Below, one piece after another: positions 46,001 through 50,681 of a DNA stretch of 50,681 bases. This DNA is from Planctomycetaceae bacterium (GTDB taxonomy: Bacteria; Planctomycetota; Planctomycetia; Pirellulales; Pirellulaceae), in contig PAPJ01000007.1 in NCBI GenBank assembly GCA_002709045.1, forward strand, positions 74,275 to 124,955. Direction: 5' to 3'. Position 1 is the stretch's first letter. The number at the start of each line of letters is the position of its first letter. The notes under the pieces are model-generated. The model was not told the DNA's origin. It made no database searches and saw nothing but the letters and a program-made list of their open reading frames with translations. The translations under genes and the position numbers were made by a program.

Positions 46001-46192
46001 ATCTGTAGAGTTATGGCAGGCAAGGCAATTTTGCCTGAAGATTGGGAGGATTTCTTTTTCAAAATCAACCTTATCTTCGCGTTTAATCTCTTCGATCGCG
46101 ATGACACCGTCTTCGGCATTTACTAAGACTCCAGCAAATGCTGTAAGGTTCAGCATGATCACAAATGCAAACACATATTTCGCAAGTTTCAT
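43082..46192 (-). CDS. Exported Planctomycete cytochrome c - WD40 protein with coiled-coil insertion
   Basis: A 1036-residue exported protein with a signal peptide (to ~26). A Planctomycete-type cytochrome c domain follows, with C56-x-x-C59-H60 (QNCLACHNSTDAESDL) and a MPP segment (ESFMPPDDND). Two blocks of WD40 repeats (~140-470 and ~717-1030; for example GVAFSPDGTQIATGSTDATA, AVDFSRDGQYIASCGSDRFI) flank a ~245-residue Ala/Lys/Asp-rich coiled coil (~473-716). This can form two beta propellers connected by a long helical arm. ATG 46192 is preferred since the signal peptide starts there. It follows the PPC-like gene after 40 bases on the same strand and probably forms an operon with it. Confidence 0.88.
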   Translation of the reverse strand: MKLAKYVFAFVIMLNLTAFAGVLVNAEDGVIAIEEIKREDKVDFEKEILPIFRQNCLACHNSTDAESDLIMETPAALIAGGFEGPAVVAGNGKESLLIQLASRARESFMPPDDNDVGAKQLTPQQLGLIKLWIDQGAEGSVSGLGGPVAWQPLPAGVNPVYAVDIAQSGFFAAAGRANQVFLYHVPSRTEIGRLSDPSILESGIYKNPGVAFLDIVQSVAFSPDGNRVAAGGYRTVKIWQRNANHKVGDLPSTADVPISAAASADGKYVAIGLNNGSAQIIEVAMQKIVSTVGGHGGPVNGVAFSPDGTQIATGSTDATAKVFNIADGSEVRVITTPAPVNDVAFAVESTLIVTANEDNKMRTWPLVAPEVPEGETEKPVKELAGHGGPVTSVESYGARHELLVSGSKDNSARLFNAESGASVRTMSHGAAVTGVAINADGTKVVSVSDNKTGKLWNAADGKLIAEFKGDYQALENVANLQRASALANRVRDNAKKDLDDANARKKSEDDNLTKVKDALTKADEDLKAKTEAAVKPTADLKAADEALVAAKATQEKSVVDQTAAQKGVDDSAAALKAAQENLKAAQAELAAAGDDQAKKDAAQVKIDAAQKAVTDATTAQKTAADGKKAADTAVNTANAEHKKAEDAQKAAATAAQKASDEKTASERAQAAAKRSVERAETSVQKAADSIVGFEATHKAEEATAVSKKEIADKAAAEVATTEQPYTSVAFTADGNIAVGSVDQRIWLFSGENGAAIDGFVATGAPIKAIAVAGSQIVSVSENKAVSLWNTTSNWDLIQTIGNSDSSEVFIDRVTALDFSADGQLLAAAGGEPSRSGEIKIFNVEDGTLAMELDEPHSDTVFAVDFSRDGQYIASCGSDRFIKVFQVNDGSFVRSFEGHTHHVLGVAWSADGRELASSGADMVVKIWDFRTGDQKRTISGFSKEVTSISYVGDSTNVVSSCGDKNVHIKRADNGGNVRALSGSTDFVYSVAASADGKIVIAGGQDSTVRFWQTDNGQSLATFEAPQPENAVAEGEGE

Positions 46193-46232
46193 AAACCTGG
46201 CTTTCAGATAATAGGATTTCTTAAAACACACA

Positions 46233-48974
46233 TTACTGGGCAGCAGCGGCAGCAACGTTTAGCTTCAAAGTAGTTTGTCCGGTTACGGGAACATTGTTAA
46301 ACTTCCCGGCTCCATTAAGTTCAATAGCATGTTCTCCGACGGTTGCGTTAGCCGCAGCCGTCAATTCCAACATACCTTCTGTTGCATCTTTTGGTATCTG
46401 TAGTTTAGCTGCCGTAACACCCGCCACACCGCCGGGCAATTTAATCGTTAGATCGACGGGATCCACAAAGCCATATTTACGTTCGATCACAACTTTTACT
46501 TGCAGTTTTTCCCCCGCCTTAATCGCTCCGGCGACTTCCTGCAGATCAAATGGAGAACTAACAACATTCAGAGTAATCGGGGTGGAAACCACAGCAATAT
46601 TAACGTCTTTAGCGGCCTGAGCTTTCTGCGCATCTGCCAGAGCCTTATCAGCAGCAGTCTTCGCATCGTCCGTACGTTTTTTCTTATCCTGCGCCACCTT
46701 TAAGGCTTCTTCTGCTGCAGCTTTGGCATCCTCACCGGCTTCATCACGGGCTTTTGTCTTAGTTTCAACATCGGCATTGGCTGTTTCCTGAAGTTTCACA
46801 ATATGATCAACCTTTGCCTGAGCTCTGGCAATCACAGATGGATTAGGAGCCCGTTTCACCTTGCCATCTGCTTTGAGATAAAATGTATAGAGACCAGGTT
46901 TTGCATTTGCATTCGTGAGCCGAACAGCCAACGTCTGTTCGTTCTCAGCTGCTTTGATGGTCAAATCAGCCGGCTTAATTTCACCGGGCACGTTCGTGGC
47001 GATAAATTTCAGATCTCCGGCAATGCCTTCCCCGCGAGCTATCTTCACTGGCACATCCAAAGAACCCCCACGCGATGTCTCCAGAACACTACCGTCACCG
47101 ATTGAGACAAATGCCGGGTCGTCGTCTACATCAATAACCGATAACCAAAACTCGTTGACCGTCCGGTAATAGGCCGGGATTTGCGTTTTGTTCGCCGTTC
47201 CCCAACTGACGGCACCGTAATTAACCGGCACACCGACTTCCTGGCCGTTGATTTCAATACTACCAACAAGCTTAATTGTTCCGTGCCATGACTTGACATC
47301 TGCTGTGGCCACAAGAATCAGATTCCCAATCGTCTGATTAGGTCCGATCACAACTTCATTACAGGTGACTCCGGCCGGCAGACCCTCCACCTTCACTCGA
47401 ACATCACCGGCATACCCTTCTAGCCGTTCGGCACGAACGTTTACCAATAGCGTGCCGGACTTTCGAATCACCGGTGAGAACATCTTGATTTCATTGGCAT
47501 TAGCAGTTTTGACCTGACGTAGTTCAGCCGTTAAACGAACGCCTGGATTCTCCGGCCGAATACGTAATTCATATTGCATTCGAGGATCGTTGCGACTCAC
47601 CCCAAAGTTATCCAACACCCGAATTCTGTAAATCCCTTCAGCAGGACTAGTGAATTTGTAGGATGGGTCGTCGGTTGAATCATCATAATCCTGGCCAATT
47701 CGGCCGTTACGGTCGCCGGGATCATCAACACTGGCGATCACCGATACGGTTTCCTCACCTGCATCATTTTTCGTAATTTGCTGGATAAGAACCGATGGGT
47801 CGGTCGGCAGTCCTAACTGATGGCTAACAACATCAATCCAGAACACAGCTCCCTGTGGCGCTTCAAATTCGTACCAGTCGACATCCCGAGCAGGATAAAA
47901 CTGGCCCGAAACATTTACCGGAACAGGAATCTTAGTTGCATTACCCGATTCATCGTTGTCACCAGACTCGATAACTGACGGTAGGTTTGAAACACTCATC
48001 ACTACGGGAACTCCTACTGCAGAGGCGGCGGCCCGGGCGATTCGAGTTGTGACCATCTTTTGGACTCCCAGACCACTCACACCTGCTTCTGCAGGAATCT
48101 GGATATTAGCCTGAATCGACTGCAACTGAGCTCCATTCAAACTGACATTTGCTAACGGCTGACCGCCGGGAAGATTACGGCCAACGATCGTATAGCTACC
48201 GTTACTTCCAGCAGCACCTGCTGAAGGTACGATGTAATCAACAATCGGGTCACTGGTAATATGCAGTCGATAAGTATGGTCTCCGCCACCACCGTATACA
48301 AAATCATAGACGCCAATTATAAAATCGGCTTCCGCAGCGGCAGTAAAGTCCAATAGTGGATCGTAACCGTTATGATCATGGCTAACGGCAATCTGAGTTC
48401 CTGCTGCATCAAACAAAATAAGCGAAGCATTAGCGCGTGAGTCCAAACGATATGCCCAACAATCTGCAGTCGCTCGCTGACCAGCTGCTAAATGAATCTT
48501 GTAATAGTCAATATTGCTCGCTTCGGTCGTCCCGGTAACCACACTGCCTACCGCTACTTCCTGTGCGGTATCCACCGTACGATTTGCTCCGTTATCCCGC
48601 ACTTCTTCACCGCCGCTTATTTGGAAAGGTCGTGAGTTAGAAACACCAAAGCGACCAACGATTCGGGCCTCATACGTACCCGCAGGTACGTCAGCAGCAA
48701 TCTTCACAAGAAACGTGTTATTGACCGGCGTAGGTCCTGTATCAAATTCCCCTGCCGGTGTCATCTTTTGTTCAGCCGTAATCCCGGCATGATTAAAGAC
48801 CATTTGTGTCAGATCGTCGTTAAACGCACCTCCCACCGTAACTTCCAACTCGGTACCCTGCTTTGCACCGTTAGGAACAACGCGATGTAACTCGTTAACT
48901 GCCAACTGACCGTAAACGCTTGTGCTACTCAATAGTCCAACAACTACGAGTAATGAAAACGCGAGATATTTCAT
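46233..48974 (-). CDS. Exported PPC/Ig-like protein with coiled-coil segment
   Basis: A 913-residue exported protein (signal peptide MKYLAFSLLVVVGLLSSTSV, then YGQ). The N-terminal half has a beta-sandwich (~24-115), then bacterial pre-peptidase C-terminal (PPC)-like domains: residues ~140-230 (DYYKIHLAAGQRATADCWAY) and ~360-480 (DVDWYEFEAPQGAVFWIDVV). IPT/Ig-like domains follow, then an Ala/Lys-rich coiled coil (~708-791) and a final beta domain. The layout is typical of planctomycete proteins found with WD40-cytochrome genes. ATG 48974 is preferred over 49022 by the signal peptide. It is the first gene of the two-gene operon. Confidence 0.85.
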   Translation of the reverse strand: MKYLAFSLLVVVGLLSSTSVYGQLAVNELHRVVPNGAKQGTELEVTVGGAFNDDLTQMVFNHAGITAEQKMTPAGEFDTGPTPVNNTFLVKIAADVPAGTYEARIVGRFGVSNSRPFQISGGEEVRDNGANRTVDTAQEVAVGSVVTGTTEASNIDYYKIHLAAGQRATADCWAYRLDSRANASLILFDAAGTQIAVSHDHNGYDPLLDFTAAAEADFIIGVYDFVYGGGGDHTYRLHITSDPIVDYIVPSAGAAGSNGSYTIVGRNLPGGQPLANVSLNGAQLQSIQANIQIPAEAGVSGLGVQKMVTTRIARAAASAVGVPVVMSVSNLPSVIESGDNDESGNATKIPVPVNVSGQFYPARDVDWYEFEAPQGAVFWIDVVSHQLGLPTDPSVLIQQITKNDAGEETVSVIASVDDPGDRNGRIGQDYDDSTDDPSYKFTSPAEGIYRIRVLDNFGVSRNDPRMQYELRIRPENPGVRLTAELRQVKTANANEIKMFSPVIRKSGTLLVNVRAERLEGYAGDVRVKVEGLPAGVTCNEVVIGPNQTIGNLILVATADVKSWHGTIKLVGSIEINGQEVGVPVNYGAVSWGTANKTQIPAYYRTVNEFWLSVIDVDDDPAFVSIGDGSVLETSRGGSLDVPVKIARGEGIAGDLKFIATNVPGEIKPADLTIKAAENEQTLAVRLTNANAKPGLYTFYLKADGKVKRAPNPSVIARAQAKVDHIVKLQETANADVETKTKARDEAGEDAKAAAEEALKVAQDKKKRTDDAKTAADKALADAQKAQAAKDVNIAVVSTPITLNVVSSPFDLQEVAGAIKAGEKLQVKVVIERKYGFVDPVDLTIKLPGGVAGVTAAKLQIPKDATEGMLELTAAANATVGEHAIELNGAGKFNNVPVTGQTTLKLNVAAAAAQ

Positions 48975-49690
48975 ATTCAAACCTGTATCGATTAAACGAT
49001 TCGATGGGATATAAAGCTTCATTTATTTAAAAGCAGACAAACTTTCATCTGCCACAAATCCGCCGGCGGGGGCTCATTTTTTTGGGCGTTCCATGCCTAG
49101 CGAGCTCAACGAATTACAGCCATTTTATTTTACCCAATCCGGAGAGTCTCTTCAAATATCGAAATGCTGGTTTTAGGTACGAAATATGCTACAAACACGC
49201 TCTAAATTTGAAACCTTTTAACACTGCTCCACCCATAACACCAACCGGATACAGACGGACACGTATCTTGCTTGGATTGACTGAATGGATATTAACCTTT
49301 CCGGAAAACATCCTCCGGCTGAGGGTTTCTTAGCTGGGAAGTTGCAATCAGGTTTAAAAAAACTGAATCGACAACATTATCAACCATTACCGACGAGCAA
49401 TCTGCTCACAGATTTTAATTTTCTTAATTTCAGCAATGCCTTACGATCAGATAATGCCTAAGCGGCAATATCAATTCATTTTTATGCTTTTTTAACTAAG
49501 TTTTACTCTTAAAATTCGATTAAGTCGCCGCCAGGACCAAGCTACAAAACCAGACAAGAGAGATCATCCATTAAGCTTCTTTCCCAGCCTGCTCAGTTAT
49601 GTTTTAGTCGCTTTTCACTTCCCGTCCAATCAACTCCACTGGCATTATACTTATGGCTTCCGAAAGACAACTTCTGCATTGATCGCAGAC
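48975..49690. other. Long AT-rich intergenic region, no gene seen
   Basis: About 716 bases without a credible protein gene; the short frame at 49082-49333 on the plus strand has no Shine-Dalgarno, a TTG-type start and no family resemblance. On the minus strand a perfect TATAAT lies at 49649-49644, with TTGTCT 15 bases upstream (49670-49665). If active it would give a leader of about 660 bases for the PPC gene, or a separate small RNA. CCGCCGGCGG near 49061-49070 is palindromic but without a loop. Confidence 0.3.
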
Positions 49691-49951
49691 TCATCTTCCC
49701 TTAACCTTAAAAGCAATAATGAAAAGGGCCGAGATAACGATTGCCAATACCTTGCCACTCGTTCCTCCATCCGGAGAGACCATAAAAGCGAATGAGACGA
49801 GCGCAAGAATCGCGATCGTTACGTGTAGTTTAAAATTACGAAGGGTTCCATCCCGATATTTCCGCTTAAGGTCAAAAAAATACGCCTGAGAAAATCCCAA
49901 CACCAGAAACACCGGTGCCACAATTTTCAAGACTAAGATCAAGGATTCCAT
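49691..49951 (-). CDS. Small three-helix membrane protein
   Basis: An 86-residue protein with three predicted transmembrane segments (LILVLKIVAPVFLVLGFSQ, VTIAILALVSFAFMVS, GKVLAIVISALFIIAFK) and a basic loop (FFDLKRKYRDGTLRN) between the first and second. No family recognised. The ATG at 49951 is preceded by GAGAG. It is divergent from the membrane protein at 50062 with 110 bases between them. Confidence 0.6.
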   Translation of the reverse strand: MESLILVLKIVAPVFLVLGFSQAYFFDLKRKYRDGTLRNFKLHVTIAILALVSFAFMVSPDGGTSGKVLAIVISALFIIAFKVKGR

Positions 49952-50051
49952 ATCGGCTCTCTTCTACTCTAAATTTTTTGACGCATTTGAACCGTTTTTT
50001 CGAATGTCCAATATGACCGCCAGCTATAGGCAATACATACTTTACTAAAAG

Positions 50052-50057
50052 AAGGAG
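50052..50057 (+). promoter_or_regulatory. Ribosome binding site
   Basis: AAGGAG four bases before ATG 50062; it supports that gene as real although no family is recognised. Confidence 0.55.
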
Positions 50058-50061
50058 CCGC

Positions 50062-50670
50062 ATGAGCGAATATTCTTCAGAAGTCGATGTTCCCTGGCTA
50101 CGGATTATGCATGCTGGTTTCAATGTCGGCTTCCGGTGGACCATATCCAGCGTGGTATTGGGAATCCTGGCATTTCTCATGAGCAATGGCGTCGAGGATT
50201 CGATCCTCGTGATTTTATGGAGTCCGGTTGCGATGGTCGCAATGGGACTTCTGTTTTCATTTCTCGGAGCGTTTTATATCTGCTCCTGCTGTTTTAAATG
50301 GGCGAGATGGTTGGTCTGTCTTTTCTGGTTTATGCTAGCCTTCGTTCACCTTGCTCCCTTTGTCTTCCTACCTCATTTCTGCCTAGTCACCTATTTGATG
50401 TTTCCTGTCTATCAGGGTGGAGCATGGGACTTTTCGGTAATCAATGCTTTTTGGACAGCCGTGTTTTCACTCTCGACGATTTGGTGGTCAATGAAGTTAT
50501 TTCGCGCTAACTGGATCAGAACCGTTTGGGGTAAATGCCTCGCTTATGTAACCGACGCAGAGGGAGCAAGAAAGAAACTAATCAAAGCGATTCCAAACCT
50601 GTCCAAGAAACAACCCTTGCTACCTAATTTCTTTTCTAAGAAAAGACGAAGAGCGGTGAATTCAAAGTAG
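50062..50670 (+). CDS. Integral membrane protein of unknown function
   Basis: A 202-residue protein with about four transmembrane segments (TISSVVLGILAFLM, VAMVAMGLLFSFLGAFYI, CLFWFMLAFVHLAPFVFL, FWTAVFSLSTIWWS) and many aromatic and Cys residues in the membrane part (YICSCCFKWARWLVCLFWF). The C-terminal ~45 residues are basic (Lys/Arg-rich, ending KKRRRAVNSK) and cytosolic. Not recognised. Its good ribosome site (AAGGAG at 50052-50057) supports it. It is divergent from the small membrane protein at 49691. Confidence 0.6.
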   Translation: MSEYSSEVDVPWLRIMHAGFNVGFRWTISSVVLGILAFLMSNGVEDSILVILWSPVAMVAMGLLFSFLGAFYICSCCFKWARWLVCLFWFMLAFVHLAPFVFLPHFCLVTYLMFPVYQGGAWDFSVINAFWTAVFSLSTIWWSMKLFRANWIRTVWGKCLAYVTDAEGARKKLIKAIPNLSKKQPLLPNFFSKKRRRAVNSK

Positions 50671-50681
50671 CATCCAACACG

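Noticed and set aside
49082..49333. 83-codon frame on the plus strand in the long gap
   Set aside because: No ribosome site, no homologous pattern and atypical composition.

Overview
The window looks like an ordinary chromosomal segment of a planctomycete (phylum Planctomycetota), with about 45 protein genes on both strands. The phylum call rests on several family combinations: an adjacent DUF1592/DUF1552 pair with a haem-binding CxxCH and a Tat signal; a Planctomycete-type cytochrome c domain fused to WD40 repeats; a PPC/Ig-like secreted protein; a DUF3500 protein; a YdjY-domain protein; a leucine-rich-repeat lipoprotein; a very large Ser/Thr kinase; and a Tat-targeted Gfo/Idh/MocA oxidoreductase. 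Order or genus cannot be fixed by eye. I see no insertion sequence, phage gene, CRISPR array, rRNA or tRNA. Starts other than ATG (TTG, GTG) are frequent and several lack a clear Shine-Dalgarno, so some start sites are uncertain.

Region by region. 1-3.8 kb: the start of a secreted Gly/Ser/Gln-rich protein leaving the left edge, a large exported protein of unknown function, a stand-alone receiver protein and the coproheme decarboxylase HemQ. 3.8-7.9 kb (minus): an apparent operon of a sugar-isomerase-like TIM barrel, the YggS PLP protein, an unknown 539-residue protein and a YdjY-domain exported protein. 8-14.3 kb (plus): a PLP decarboxylase, an Nramp-like transporter without the usual metal ligands, a CaMKII-association-domain protein, a family 5 uracil-DNA glycosylase, and a protease / lectin-like / SirB1 fusion. 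14.3-17.4 kb: DUF3500 protein, a protein with six CxxC pairs overlapping an LRR lipoprotein, and a stand-alone SirB1 paralogue. 17.7-25.6 kb (plus): the information-processing block dnaG, rpoD, a coiled-coil zinc-ribbon protein, greA, a sirtuin, a GNAT acetyltransferase and an oxidoreductase, with clear terminators after rpoD, the zinc-ribbon gene and greA. 25.6-32.5 kb (minus): hslV-hslU, then the DUF1592-DUF1552-DUF3467-arsC run with its own sigma70-like promoter. 32.6-34.8 kb (plus): isochorismatase-like hydrolase, class V aminotransferase, csrA. 34.8-41.7 kb (minus): copA, a protein kinase fused to an Hsp70, murB, and an FtsQ/POTRA-like membrane protein. 41.8-50.7 kb: cinA with a decayed C-terminal domain, two large exported proteins that both carry an Ala/Lys-rich coiled coil, and two small membrane proteins.

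The most interesting items are the single-chain Ser/Thr kinase-Hsp70 next to murB and an FtsQ-like gene, the protease-lectin-SirB1 fusion with a nearby stand-alone SirB1 paralogue, the Nramp-like transporter with replaced metal-site residues paired with a CaMKII-association-domain protein, and the matching coiled-coil insertions in the WD40-cytochrome and PPC proteins.
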